The translations under genes were made by a program, and so were the position numbers. From NCBI RefSeq assembly GCF_001519065.1, contig NZ_KQ954253.1, forward strand, positions 194,062 to 258,061: a DNA stretch of 64,000 nucleotides, given 5' to 3'. The DNA is from Novosphingobium sp. FSW06-99 (GTDB lineage: Bacteria > Pseudomonadota > Alphaproteobacteria > Sphingomonadales > Sphingomonadaceae). How positions within the stretch are numbered: the first letter of the stretch is position 1; each line of letters begins with the position of its first letter. Positions 28,461-37,736 of the stretch are shown one piece after another. The notes under the pieces were generated by a model. That model searched no databases. It had not been told where the DNA came from and was given only the letters and a program-made list of their open reading frames with translations.

Positions 28461-28841
28461 TCAGCTCCAGTTCGCGCGGAAGCGGCGCGTGGCTTCGATC
28501 GGACCGAAGCCCAGCCAGCGCCCGGGATCACCGAAGCGCGCGGCAACCGACCCAGCGACAGTCGGCGCGCGCTGCGCAGCGGCAAGCGCGGCGCCGCGCG
28601 CCCAATCGTCGCACGCCATGGCAAAGGCCGGCCCCACCGCTTGTTGACGCAAATGCGCCAGTGCCGCGAATGTGGCCGCGCCGTGATCGCTGTCCGGATG
28701 CCAGTCCAGCCGATCAGGGCCGGGTGCGCCGCGCACAAGCGTCAGGCGGACGTCGCGCGGGCCAAGATCGGCCAACAGATCGTGCGCCGCGACGCTTTGG
28801 TGCCACAGGCCGGGTGGCCCGGGCGGACGGAAATGCGACAT
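28461..28841 (-). CDS. Hypothetical protein next to the prophage repressor
   Basis: A 126-aa protein starting MSHFRPPGPPGLWHQ. No recognised family. It is soluble and alanine-rich with a C-terminal FGDPGRWLGFGPIEATRRFR. A repressor-type palindrome lies 42 bp upstream of its start, so it is probably controlled by the S24 repressor at 28931. It may be prophage-encoded or a captured host gene. Confidence 0.55.
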   Translation of the reverse strand: MSHFRPPGPPGLWHQSVAAHDLLADLGPRDVRLTLVRGAPGPDRLDWHPDSDHGAATFAALAHLRQQAVGPAFAMACDDWARGAALAAAQRAPTVAGSVAARFGDPGRWLGFGPIEATRRFRANWS

Positions 28842-28882
28842 GGAAAGGCGTATCCTTCCTGCAGCAGTACAATCCGTCAATT

Positions 28883-28897
28883 ATCCGATTTTAAGAT
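28883..28897. promoter_or_regulatory. Candidate repressor operator (degenerate)
   Basis: ATCCGATTTTAAGAT resembles the palindrome at 29677 (ATCCGATTATCAGAT), with the left half-site identical. It lies in the gap between the repressor 3' end and the start of the 28461-28841 gene. Confidence 0.5.
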
Positions 28898-28930
28898 GGT
28901 TACAATCGCAGCCCTTGGACCTGGGCACGA

Positions 28931-29584
28931 TCAGATCACCGGCGCACTTTTCCAAACGACTTTGCCCAGCACCGAAAAGTCATCATCGCTGATCAGGAAC
29001 GGGCGATGCGCCGGATTGCTCGAACATGGTTCAAACCGCGCGGGATCGCGGCGATATCGCTTGACGGTCGCTTCGCCGCTGCTGTTGGCAATAAGATAGA
29101 CCCCGCCCGGAGCGAGTTCCTTTTGCCCGGCATCGACCAAAATAAGCCCGCCGTCATCGATCAGCAGGTCCATTGAATCACCGCTGACCTCGATACCGAA
29201 CACGCCGCGCCCGGCCAGCCGGGCGGGCACCGGCATATGGCCGAGCGGCACTTCGACCGCTTCACGCCAGCGCCCGGCCCCGGCAATCCCGATCACCGGG
29301 ACCACACCATAATCGGGAACGCTGTCGCCAGCACCGCCATCGCGCAGCCGTGCAGAGGCTGGTTCGGCCCGATCCGGCGCAGTCGTCGCGCCCGATCCCG
29401 CCCCGTCGAGCCCGAGCAGCGCATAGATCGCCGCCGCTTCGTCAACAGTAACCCGGCGATGCCCGGCGAGCAGCGCCGAGACCGCCGACTGGCTTGCAAA
29501 ACCAAGATCGCGCGCGAGTTGCGCCTGGCTGATAGAGCGCGCTTTCATCGTCTGGCGCACGAGCATGGCATCGAAAGCACGCAT
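28931..29584 (-). CDS. Prophage CI/LexA-like repressor (S24 peptidase)
   Basis: A 217-aa protein. An N-terminal HTH (SQAQLARDLGFASQSAVSALLAGHRRVT) is followed by a linker and a C-terminal S24 domain with the nucleophile in VSGDSMD and the catalytic Lys in EATVKRY. Such repressors self-cleave with activated RecA. It is transcribed away from the structural genes, with palindromic sites in the 345-bp gap upstream. Confidence 0.88.
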   Translation of the reverse strand: MRAFDAMLVRQTMKARSISQAQLARDLGFASQSAVSALLAGHRRVTVDEAAAIYALLGLDGAGSGATTAPDRAEPASARLRDGGAGDSVPDYGVVPVIGIAGAGRWREAVEVPLGHMPVPARLAGRGVFGIEVSGDSMDLLIDDGGLILVDAGQKELAPGGVYLIANSSGEATVKRYRRDPARFEPCSSNPAHRPFLISDDDFSVLGKVVWKSAPVI

Positions 29585-29929
29585 GGCGCGTCCCTTTCCG
29601 GAGTGTGTCTCAACGCAATATCAGATTAACTGCAATTGGAAAAGCGAATTATATCCATTTTCGGATTGGTTGTTATATCCGATTATCAGATTTTCCGTTA
29701 ATGCGTCTTTATGCAGCCCAAGTCACCGAGTCGCCCCCCCCTCCCCCGCTGGCGACGGTGCCGACCGGGAATGGTCCCGGTCCCTGCCGGTGACACAGCC
29801 ACCGGCCCCGGCTGCAAGGCGCGCGACCGTTTCCCCTGACGGCGCGCGCAACCTCTGGCGGTGGGTGCGTCAAGCAGGCGCCCCACCGCCTTTTGCCCTG
29901 GATTGACCCGATCGGGAGATATCACCGCG
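29585..29929. promoter_or_regulatory. Divergent promoter/operator region of the prophage
   Basis: This AT-rich gap contains a near-perfect 15-bp palindrome ATCCGATTATCAGAT (29677-29691), a second imperfect site ATCCATTTTCGGAT (29653-29666) and a half-site ATCAGAT (29620-29626). Three related sites between the repressor and the first structural-side gene are the arrangement of a lambdoid-type switch. Right of 29700 no coding sequence is seen until 29930. Confidence 0.6.
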
Positions 29930-30355
29930 ATGCACACGGCCAGCCACTGCCTCGACGCGTTCTGGGATGACGACTGCGACAGCAATCGTCTGCCGATGCC
30001 CCTGCCCCCGCATGTGATGGCGGACCAGCTCGCCCCGGCCGAACGGATAGCCTATCGGTTGATCAACCATGCGGCCGAACATGGCCACCCCTGCCCGGTC
30101 AACATCGATCTGGAAGTCGCCACCGGGTTCAATTCGACCTCGATGGGGCCCAAACTGGTGCGCAAGTTGGAAAGCCACGGCCTGATCCGCGTCAGCAGGT
30201 TTCAGCGATTTCGCCTGGTCGAAATCGTCGCCACCGGGAAACAGACCGCGCGCCACCCGTCGATGCATGGCGACCGACCGCTGGTGCGCCGCGGCGCGCG
30301 CTCGGCCGCGGCGATGGGCTTGCCAGGTGATCGCAAGCCCTATGCCGCGCGCTGA
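29930..30355 (+). CDS. Phage winged-helix-like protein
   Basis: A 141-aa protein with a GGGAGAT ribosome-binding site. Residues ~30-85 (LAPAERIAYRLINHAAEH...MGPKLVRKLESHGLIRVSRFQRFRLVEI) look like a winged-helix DNA-binding domain. It is the first gene rightward of the operators, followed by terminase genes; a regulatory or packaging-accessory role is possible. Confidence 0.65.
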   Translation: MHTASHCLDAFWDDDCDSNRLPMPLPPHVMADQLAPAERIAYRLINHAAEHGHPCPVNIDLEVATGFNSTSMGPKLVRKLESHGLIRVSRFQRFRLVEIVATGKQTARHPSMHGDRPLVRRGARSAAAMGLPGDRKPYAAR

Positions 30356-30692
30356 ACCCGCCAGACCGGCCCGTCCCCGCAAACCCCGCGGTGCCCCGGC
30401 CCCTGTGGCCACAGGCCGCGGTGATGCAGCCATGGCCAGGAACCACACAGGCGAAGCGCTGGCCACGCTGGTCGCGATCATGACCAATGGCGATGCCCCG
30501 GCAACGGCACGGGTCAGTGCGGCCAATGCCGTGCTCGATCGCGCGTGGGGCAAACCCCGCCAGGATTTCGAATTGTCGAGTGCCGGTGACCCCGTCGCCG
30601 CGATCCAACGCGCGCGTTTGCGGGTGCATCGGCAGCGCGACAGCAAGGATACGGCCACACCGGATGCATCAATCACCCCTTCCCGTGCATGA
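30342..30692 (+). CDS. Probable terminase small subunit
   Basis: A 116-aa protein overlapping the previous gene. It has the segment ATLVAIMTNGDAPATARVSAANAVLDRAWGKP, common in phage small terminase subunits and related packaging proteins that recognise phage DNA ends. It lies directly before the large subunit and overlaps it by 29 bp if that starts at 30664. Confidence 0.65.
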   Translation: MPRAEPARPARPRKPRGAPAPVATGRGDAAMARNHTGEALATLVAIMTNGDAPATARVSAANAVLDRAWGKPRQDFELSSAGDPVAAIQRARLRVHRQRDSKDTATPDASITPSRA

Positions 30693-32211
30693 CGCGCCAG
30701 CAATGGCCGATGCCGATCCGGTGCTGGCCCTGGCGAACGACATCGGCGCCTTCACCGCCGATCCGCTCGGCTATGCGACATATGCATTTACCTGGGGCGA
30801 AGGCGATCTGGCCGATATGGCCGGACCGCGCACCTGGCAACGCGCGGTGATGGCCGAAATCCGCGATCACCTGTCGGACCCGGCCCGGCGTTTTCAGCCG
30901 CTGCGGGTCGCGCGCGCATCGGGCCACGGCATCGGCAAATCGGCACTGATCGGCATGCTGGTCAAATGGGCGCTCGACACCTGCCCCGACACGCGGGTGA
31001 TCGTGACCGCCAACACCGAGGCGCAATTGCGTACCAAGACCGCGCCAGAACTCGCCAAATGGGCTGGACTGGCGTTAACGAGCGCGTGGTTCCGGCATTC
31101 GGCAACCGCGATCACCTCGACTATGGCGGGCCGCGAAAAATCGTGGCGCTGCGATCTGGTGACCTGGAGCGAAAGCAACACCGAAGCCTTTGCCGGATTG
31201 CACAACCAGGGCAAACGCATCGTGCTGGTGTTCGACGAGGCCTCGGGGATTGCCGACAAAGTCTGGGAAGTGGCGCTGGGGGCGCTGACCGATGCGGATA
31301 CCGAGATCATCTGGCTGGCGTTCGGCAATCCGACCCACGCGCGTGGCGCGTTTCGCGAATGTTTTGGCCGCCACCGCGCGCTGTGGCACGGCGCGCAAAT
31401 TGATGCACGCGATGTCGAAGGCACCAACAAGGCCTATCTCGACGAATTGGTCCGCACATTCGGCGAAGATTCCGATATTGCGCGGGTGCGGGTACTTGGC
31501 CGGTTTCCCTCGGCGAATGCGATGCAATTCATCGGCCAGCGCGAGATCGAGGCAGCACAGATGCGCGAGATACCGGTGCTGGCCGGTGGCGAACCGATGA
31601 TTTTCGGCGTCGATTGCGCGCGCTATGGTGATGATGAAAGTGTCCTGGCGATCCGCTGCGGCACCGATGCCCGGTCGCGGCCGTGGCAGGCCTGGCGCGG
31701 CGCGGATGCCATGAGCCTGGCCGGGGACATCGCGCTGGCCACCCAGAAATGGCAGCCTGACGCGATCATGGTCGATGCTGGCAACATCGGTGCGGCGATC
31801 GTCGACCGCCTGCGGCAACTGGTTGGCGATGTGCCGGTGATCGAAGTGTGGTTCGGCGGCGAAGGCCGCGACGCCGAACTGGAGCCCGGCGTCGCTGTAC
31901 ATACCGCCAACAAGCGCGCCGAAATCTGGACGCGGATGCGCGCCTGGTTGCGGCGCGGGGCGATCCCCGATGGCGCGCGCCTGCGCGATGATCTGGCCGG
32001 TCCGACTTATGGGTTTGCCGCCGACGACACCCGCGTGCGGCTGGAGCGCAAGGTTGACATGAAGAAGCGCGGGCTGCCCAGCCCCGACTGGGCCGACGCG
32101 CTGGCCTGCACGTTTGCCGAGCCCGTGCTGCCGCGCCGGATGCCCAACTGGCTCGATCCCAGCCGGGTCGCCGCAATGCGCGACGAGGACCGTTACACGG
32201 AGCTGGATTGA
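30664..32211 (+). CDS. Terminase large subunit
   Basis: A 515-aa packaging motor. Walker A ASGHGIGKSALIG (~residues 84-96), Walker B IVLVFDEASGI (~185-195), coupling motif region WLAFGNPTHARGAF and a RNase H-like nuclease with acidic residues (FGVDCARYGDDESVLAI; MVDAGNIGAAIVDRLRQL). The start at 30664 follows AAGGAT; ATG 30703 is an alternative. It resembles the terminases of Bordetella BPP-1-like podoviruses. Confidence 0.92.
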   Translation: MHQSPLPVHDAPAMADADPVLALANDIGAFTADPLGYATYAFTWGEGDLADMAGPRTWQRAVMAEIRDHLSDPARRFQPLRVARASGHGIGKSALIGMLVKWALDTCPDTRVIVTANTEAQLRTKTAPELAKWAGLALTSAWFRHSATAITSTMAGREKSWRCDLVTWSESNTEAFAGLHNQGKRIVLVFDEASGIADKVWEVALGALTDADTEIIWLAFGNPTHARGAFRECFGRHRALWHGAQIDARDVEGTNKAYLDELVRTFGEDSDIARVRVLGRFPSANAMQFIGQREIEAAQMREIPVLAGGEPMIFGVDCARYGDDESVLAIRCGTDARSRPWQAWRGADAMSLAGDIALATQKWQPDAIMVDAGNIGAAIVDRLRQLVGDVPVIEVWFGGEGRDAELEPGVAVHTANKRAEIWTRMRAWLRRGAIPDGARLRDDLAGPTYGFAADDTRVRLERKVDMKKRGLPSPDWADALACTFAEPVLPRRMPNWLDPSRVAAMRDEDRYTELD

Positions 32212-32285
32212 ACCAAAGTGTCCCTCGCGATCCAAACCCGGTCACCGCCGGTTTAAGCCGTGATCATCAACCACAGGAGGCGAGC

Positions 32286-32468
32286 ATGTGCACCACCCCG
32301 ACGATCCCGACGGTCCCGGTTCGCCAGCCGACCCAATTGCCCGATCAGGGCGCGCTGCCAGGCTCGGTTGATCCCGAGGCATGGCAGCGCACCGTGCTGG
32401 CCGGGATGGTCATCGGGCCACAAGGCGTGCTCGGTTCGCCGACCGTTTCCAATCCGACGCTCGGTTAA
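32286..32468 (+). CDS. Small phage protein
   Basis: A 60-aa proline-rich protein (MCTTPTIPTVPVRQ...) with a strong AGGAGG site. No recognised domain. It lies between the terminase and portal genes. Confidence 0.55.
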   Translation: MCTTPTIPTVPVRQPTQLPDQGALPGSVDPEAWQRTVLAGMVIGPQGVLGSPTVSNPTLG

Positions 32469-32483
32469 GGAGCGCAGCGCGAC

Positions 32484-34151
32484 ATGAATGGCAACGAGAC
32501 CCTTCGCAGCCACTGCGAACAGCGGCTGGCCCTGATGAAAAATGTGCGGGCCGATTACGAGTCCGAGGCAGAGCAGATCGCGCGGTTTGCCCAGCCGGCC
32601 CGGTCGCGATTTCTGCGTGGCAGCAAGGACCAGAACGGCGGACGGCGCCGGATGTGGAACCGCACGCTGTTCGATCCGCGCGGGATCGAGGCGTTCCGCA
32701 CGCTGACCAACGGCATGACGAGCGGCCTGTCGAGCGCATCGCGCCCCTGGTTCACGCTGAAGCTGGCCAACGACACGCTGATGGAAGCCAACGGCGTGCG
32801 GCCCTGGCTGTCGGATGTCGAACGACGGCTCTATGCCTTTTTCGCGTCGACCAATTTCTATGCCGCGTCCAAATCCGGCTATGGCGAGATGGGGCTGTTC
32901 GGCACCGAGGGCTGCGTGATGGTCGAGCACCCGACAGCGGGCGCGGTGTGCCATGCGCTGACATTCGGCGAATACTGGATCGGGCTGTCCGACGCGCTGG
33001 TGCCCGATACGCTCTATCGGGTTTGCCCGATGAGCGTAAAACAGGCGGTCGACACGTTTGGCAATGCCTGTTCGCCGGTGATCCGCGCGCTCTATGACCG
33101 CAGCCAGTACGAGGCGGCGGTCGAGATCTATCACGCCATCGAGCCTGATCCGGATTACAACCCGCTGCAATTCGGCGCCAAGCCGTGGCGATCGATCTAT
33201 TGGGACACGGCAGACCGGTCGGACAGCCTGTTGCGCCTGTCGGGTTACAACGAACAACCGTTCTGGGCGCCCCGCTGGGATGTCGTGGGCGGTGATACTT
33301 ATGGTGTGTCGCCCGGCATGGAGGCCCTGCCCGCCTTGCGCGAATTGCAGATGCAGGCAAAGCGTCGCAACGAAGCGATCGACCAGATGGTCAAACCCGA
33401 GAAGATCGCGCCGCCCAACGTGCGCCTGACCGGTGAACCGGGGCGCGTGGTCGCCGCGGCCGGGGTCGATCGCGACCAGATCTTCATTCCCTACCAGATG
33501 CCGTATCAGGCGGTGGCGGCGATCGGCGAGGAAATGGACAAATGTCGCCAGCAGATCGATTCGCTGGCCTATGCCGACTTGTTCAACGCGATCACCAACA
33601 TGGCCGGTATCCAGCCGCGCACGGTCGAGGAAATCGCGTCACGCAATGAGGAAAAGCTGACCCAGTTGGGCCCGGTGATCGAACGGGTGACCAACGAAAA
33701 ACTGCAAATCGCGATCGAGCGTGCGTTCGGCATTCTGCAACGTGGCGGCATGTTGCCGCCGGTTCCGGCGGCCCTGTCCAACAAGCCGCTCAATGTCGAA
33801 TTCGTGTCGATCCTGCAGCAGATGCAACGCATGGTCGGGCTAGGGCAAATCGAGCGCGTGGTCGGATTTGTCGGCAATCTGGCCGCCGTTCATCCCGAGG
33901 CGCTCGACATGATCGATTTCGACGAGGCAGTCGACGAATACGGCTATCGCGCCGGGGCGCCGGCCCGTCTGATCCGGCCCGAACGCGAAGTCGCCGCCTT
34001 GCGCAAGGCACGTGCGGCCCAGACCGCCACCGCGCAGGCGCTCGCCGCGATGCCGTCCATGAAGGCCGGTGCCGATGCGGCGCGACTGCTCGCAGCAACC
34101 AATGTCGGCAATGGCGACAGCCTGCTTGCGCGATTGTTGCCCCCGGCCTGA
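32484..34151 (+). CDS. Portal (head-to-tail connector) protein, podovirus type
   Basis: A 555-aa protein of the T7-type connector family. It begins with NETLRSHCEQRLALMKNVRADYESEAEQIARFAQP, then RTLTNGMTSGLSSASRPWFTL, and contains the SPGMEALPALRELQMQAKRRNEAIDQMVKP segment typical of these dodecameric portals. It has a TAAGGAG ribosome-binding site. Confidence 0.9.
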   Translation: MNGNETLRSHCEQRLALMKNVRADYESEAEQIARFAQPARSRFLRGSKDQNGGRRRMWNRTLFDPRGIEAFRTLTNGMTSGLSSASRPWFTLKLANDTLMEANGVRPWLSDVERRLYAFFASTNFYAASKSGYGEMGLFGTEGCVMVEHPTAGAVCHALTFGEYWIGLSDALVPDTLYRVCPMSVKQAVDTFGNACSPVIRALYDRSQYEAAVEIYHAIEPDPDYNPLQFGAKPWRSIYWDTADRSDSLLRLSGYNEQPFWAPRWDVVGGDTYGVSPGMEALPALRELQMQAKRRNEAIDQMVKPEKIAPPNVRLTGEPGRVVAAAGVDRDQIFIPYQMPYQAVAAIGEEMDKCRQQIDSLAYADLFNAITNMAGIQPRTVEEIASRNEEKLTQLGPVIERVTNEKLQIAIERAFGILQRGGMLPPVPAALSNKPLNVEFVSILQQMQRMVGLGQIERVVGFVGNLAAVHPEALDMIDFDEAVDEYGYRAGAPARLIRPEREVAALRKARAAQTATAQALAAMPSMKAGADAARLLAATNVGNGDSLLARLLPPA

Positions 34152-34180
34152 CCGGCGCTTTTTCAAACTGGACATTGCCA

Positions 34181-34525
34181 ATGGCGTTCGACCCAAAGGA
34201 TGCCGAATTTCTGCTCGCCCGCGCCGAATTTCGCCGGTTTTTGTTTGCCGCGATCCAAAGTGCGGGAATCCTGGGCCATACCGTATCCGCCAGCACGGCA
34301 CCGAGCCGCGATCTGGCCCATCTCGAAGGGCGCCGGGCCCTCGGATTTGATCTGCTGATGTTGGTGCACGCCGGACAAAGCGAAGCAGTGCGCAGTGCCG
34401 ATCCCGATGGGATCACCACGCTTGGCCTCAGCCTGACCGAAGCGCTCAATTGCAAGGAAAACCAACGTGACACAAGACGTCCCCGCGACCGTGCCCGTTA
34501 CGACGAGCTCCCCCGCGACGGTTGA
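34181..34525 (+). CDS. Small phage protein between portal and scaffold genes
   Basis: A 114-aa protein (MAFDPKDAEFLLARAEFRRFLFAAIQSAG...). A conserved-looking helical N-terminus; function unknown. Its 3' end overlaps the scaffold gene by 59 bp. Confidence 0.6.
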   Translation: MAFDPKDAEFLLARAEFRRFLFAAIQSAGILGHTVSASTAPSRDLAHLEGRRALGFDLLMLVHAGQSEAVRSADPDGITTLGLSLTEALNCKENQRDTRRPRDRARYDELPRDG

Positions 34526-35102
34526 GACAGCACCCACCGAACAGAGCCAGGCGCCCTTGGCGGTGGCTGGCGACCCAACCGGCGCAGCGCTGGTCACGCC
34601 GCCGCCTGCCACTCTGACCCCGGAACGGTATGAACTGGCGCTCGAAGACTATGCAATCGACCCGACGCTGGTCCAGCAGGCCGACCCGATCCTGCGCGAT
34701 GTCGGGTTGAGCAACGATGCCGCCAACAAGCTGCTGCCGGTTGCGCGCGACATCATGGCACGCACCCAGGAAAGCGTGGTGCGGCAGATCGAGGGCGCCG
34801 CCGCCGCGCAGAAACAGGCGTGGCACCAGGCCTTCGTGTCCGATCCCGAAATCGGCGGTGCGCGGCGTACCGAAACCGAACATTTTGCAGCCAAGGGCCT
34901 CGATGCACTGGGCTATGCACAGGGTCACCCGTTTCGCCAGGCGCTGGACAACAGCGGATTCGGCAACCACCCCGACATGATCCGCGCATTTCGCCGGCTG
35001 GGCGAACTGGTCGGCGAAGACGGCAGCTTTGTGCGCCCGACCACTGCCACCAGCCGCAACCGCCCGGTGTGGGAACGCCTTTACCCCAACGAGTCCCGTT
35101 AG
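34467..35102 (+). CDS. Capsid assembly scaffold-like protein
   Basis: A 211-aa protein with a GTG start at 34467 after CAAGGAA. The N-terminus is low-complexity (Pro/Thr/Ala), the middle helical (AANKLLPVARDIMARTQESVVRQIEG) and the C-terminus basic (TATSRNRPVWERLYP). Position before the capsid gene and this composition fit a scaffold. Confidence 0.7.
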   Translation: MTQDVPATVPVTTSSPATVETAPTEQSQAPLAVAGDPTGAALVTPPPATLTPERYELALEDYAIDPTLVQQADPILRDVGLSNDAANKLLPVARDIMARTQESVVRQIEGAAAAQKQAWHQAFVSDPEIGGARRTETEHFAAKGLDALGYAQGHPFRQALDNSGFGNHPDMIRAFRRLGELVGEDGSFVRPTTATSRNRPVWERLYPNESR

Positions 35103-35259
35103 GACAACCAAGTCCAACCGTTCGAAGCTGCACGTCGGTACCAGATCGGTTCCGACGCCACGAGGAGCGCATGATGCCGGCCGCATCGCGCCCAGTACCC
35201 CACCGCCGGCATCGTCCGTGCCCGCAAATCTGGCGGGATTTTCCTAAGGAGACCACCCA

Positions 35260-36276
35260 ATGGCCATTCTTGGCAGCTCATACTGGAATCTGATCGACGT
35301 TCTGAAGTCCAGCAGCGACGGCATCGGTGATGTGGTCGAAGCGCTGACCCAGCTCACGCCGTTCATGAAAGACGCCAACGTCATTTCATGCAACAGCGGG
35401 ACCGAACACCGCTCGTCGATCCGTACCGGCCTGCCCTCGGTGTCGTGGGGCGCGTTGTATCAGGGCATTGCCCAGTCGAAAGGCAACTATACCGAAGTCA
35501 AGGACACCACCGGCTTTGTCGAGGGTCTGTCGAGCGTCGATGAGCGTCTGCTCAACCTCAAGCCGGCCGAATCCGCCAAGCTGCGGCTGGTGGAAGGCCA
35601 GGGCTTTCTTGAAGCGATTGCCCAGACGATCGAAAGCGCGATCTGGTATTCGGACGTCAAGATCAATGGCAAGCAGTTCCATGGTCTGGGGCCTCGCTTC
35701 AGCGCGCTGGCCAATCCCAATGTGATCAGCGGCGGAGCGACCGGATCGAACAACGCGTCGATATGGTTCGTCACCCACGGCGACATGCAGACTTCGGCCA
35801 TCGTTCCCGACAACATTCCAGGCGGTATCCAGCGCGAGGACATGGGGCGCCAGCGGGTCATGGATCCCAACGGCAACCCGTTCTACGTCAAGGAAGAAAA
35901 ATTCACCCAGCATGTCGGACTGTGCGTCAAGGACTGGCGCTACAACGCGCGGATCGCCAACATCGACGTGCCCAGCGTGATTTCCGGGACGGTCGCGCTC
36001 AACCCACTGATGCGCCATGCCTATTACAAGCTGCAAGGTCGTCGTTCGTACCGCCTTGAAGCAGAAGGCCAGATCAGTCCCGGTCGCACGGTGATCTACA
36101 TGAACCGAACGCTGCTCGAAGCGCTTGATGCCGAAGGCACCAACAGCCGTTCGGGGGTCGACAACTTTGTCCGCCTGACGCCGATGGAAATCCAGGGCGA
36201 GGAAGTAATGACCTGGCGCGGCATGCCGATCCGCGAAACCGATGCCCTGCTGAGCACCGAAACGCTGGTGTCGTAA
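35260..36276 (+). CDS. Major capsid protein
   Basis: A 338-aa protein with the family start (M)AILGSSYWNLIDVLKSS and a body with VKINGKQFHGLGPRF, NIPGGIQREDMGRQRVMD and RTVIYMNRTLLEALDAEG. Size and order (after portal and scaffold) and resemblance to BPP-1-like capsids support the call. It follows an AAGGAG ribosome-binding site. Confidence 0.88.
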   Translation: MAILGSSYWNLIDVLKSSSDGIGDVVEALTQLTPFMKDANVISCNSGTEHRSSIRTGLPSVSWGALYQGIAQSKGNYTEVKDTTGFVEGLSSVDERLLNLKPAESAKLRLVEGQGFLEAIAQTIESAIWYSDVKINGKQFHGLGPRFSALANPNVISGGATGSNNASIWFVTHGDMQTSAIVPDNIPGGIQREDMGRQRVMDPNGNPFYVKEEKFTQHVGLCVKDWRYNARIANIDVPSVISGTVALNPLMRHAYYKLQGRRSYRLEAEGQISPGRTVIYMNRTLLEALDAEGTNSRSGVDNFVRLTPMEIQGEEVMTWRGMPIRETDALLSTETLVS

Positions 36277-36370
36277 GCGCAGACATACAAACCGATCTGG
36301 TTTTCAATGGGATCGGGTCCCTTCGCGTCATTGGAGGACCCAGCCATCCCGTAGACGGGGATATTCTTTC

Positions 36371-36808
36371 ATGATCATCGACACTTCGCTTGTCTTCAGC
36401 AACCAGCAGGCGGTGACCACTTCGGCACCGTCGACCAATGCCATCGACCTTGGCGCGACCGGCACGCCGTACGGCGCGACGGTTCCGCTGGTGCGCAACA
36501 TCGGTAAGGGCCAACCGGTCGACCTGGCCGTCTCGGTGGCGCAGACATTCACCGGACTTACTTCGTTGCAGGTGTCGGTCGAAACCTCGCCCGACGGAGT
36601 CAACTGGACCCAGGTGGACAGCGGGGCCATCGTTCCCGCCGCGTCGCTGGTAGCCGGTTATCTTTTCGCGGTCCCCAAGCTCGTGGAAGAAGCAAATGCG
36701 CGCTATCTGCAGCTTTTCTACACCGTCGTGGGCACCGCGACGACCGGCGCCATCAATGCCTCGATCGTTGCCAGCCGCCAGAACAACAACAACTGCGGGG
36801 GCCTTTGA
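36371..36808 (+). CDS. Probable head decoration or stabilising protein
   Basis: A 145-aa beta-rich protein (VETSPDGVNWTQVDSGAIV...). Such repeats of short strands are common in capsid decoration proteins. It lies directly after the major capsid gene and its stop overlaps the next start. Confidence 0.55.
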   Translation: MIIDTSLVFSNQQAVTTSAPSTNAIDLGATGTPYGATVPLVRNIGKGQPVDLAVSVAQTFTGLTSLQVSVETSPDGVNWTQVDSGAIVPAASLVAGYLFAVPKLVEEANARYLQLFYTVVGTATTGAINASIVASRQNNNNCGGL

Positions 36809-36978
36809 TGCCCAGCTTTCGTGCACGCGAACCGATCTATCTGTGCACCGCAGGACGCCTGATCGACACGGGCGAGGTGTTTTCCAGCGACGAAACGCCC
36901 GGACTGGCATGGATTCCGCTCGAAACGCCGCCGCCCCTGGCAACCGCGCCGCGCAAGTCGGCCCCGATCGGCAAGTGA
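36808..36978 (+). CDS. Small phage protein
   Basis: A 56-aa protein (MPSFRAREPIYLCTAGRLIDTG...), start overlapping the previous stop (TGATG). Similar short proteins sit at this place in BPP-1-like phages; function unknown. Confidence 0.6.
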   Translation: MPSFRAREPIYLCTAGRLIDTGEVFSSDETPGLAWIPLETPPPLATAPRKSAPIGK

Positions 36979-37094
36979 TCGCGGCCTGACGGTGATGCAG
37001 GGCGCCTGGTCAATCGCGGCGCCCTGCATCGACGGCAGCCCGCCGGAACGGCGTGGCAGCAGCAACCGGCAATGTTTTCACAGGATTTTCCGGC

Positions 37095-37736
37095 ATGGCA
37101 ACGCTCGACGACATCTGCAACATGGCTCTGGCGGAAATCGCCTCCGGTCCGATCACCGATGTGACGGACAACTCGATCGAAGCGCGCGAAGTCAGCCGCT
37201 TTGCGGCACCGCTGTTGGCCGAAGTGTCGTTGTGGTCGGACTGGAGTTGGGCGGTCACGCGCGCGACGCTGACCGCCGCCACCAACGACCGGCTCGCGGA
37301 GTGGACGCAGGCCTATACCGTACCCGCCAATTGCGCGCGGCCGCTGGCGATCCGCCAGATGCAACAGCCGGCCTGGCTGCTGCCGCTGGGGGGCCCTTAT
37401 CCGTTTCCAGTGCAGGATGCGGTTCCGCTCGCCTTTTTGCATGAAGGCGGCCTGATCTACACCAAGGTGTGGAACGCCACGCTGGTCTATGTTGCGGTGC
37501 TAACCGATCCGACCGTTCTGCCACCGCTGGTGCAGCGCGCATTCACCCTGGAACTGGCCGCACGGGTTGCGGTGCCAATCCGCAAGGACACCGGGCTGGC
37601 ACGCGAACTGGGCGAAGCCGCCGAACTCGCGCGCGCACGCGCCATCGCCGAAGACTACAACCAGCGGGTCCGGCCTCCGGCACGTTTTGTGAGCGAGGCC
37701 GCATTTGCCCGGTCGGGGATCGGAGGCGGCCTGTGA
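37095..37736 (+). CDS. Tail tube-like protein (gp11-like)
   Basis: A 213-aa protein (MATLDDICNMALAEIASGPITD...SLWSDWSWAVTRATL) of the tail-tubular-A type, forming the adaptor ring below the portal in podoviruses. Helical C-terminus (LARELGEAAELARARAIAEDYN). Overlaps the next gene's start by 4 bp. Confidence 0.75.
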   Translation: MATLDDICNMALAEIASGPITDVTDNSIEAREVSRFAAPLLAEVSLWSDWSWAVTRATLTAATNDRLAEWTQAYTVPANCARPLAIRQMQQPAWLLPLGGPYPFPVQDAVPLAFLHEGGLIYTKVWNATLVYVAVLTDPTVLPPLVQRAFTLELAARVAVPIRKDTGLARELGEAAELARARAIAEDYNQRVRPPARFVSEAAFARSGIGGGL

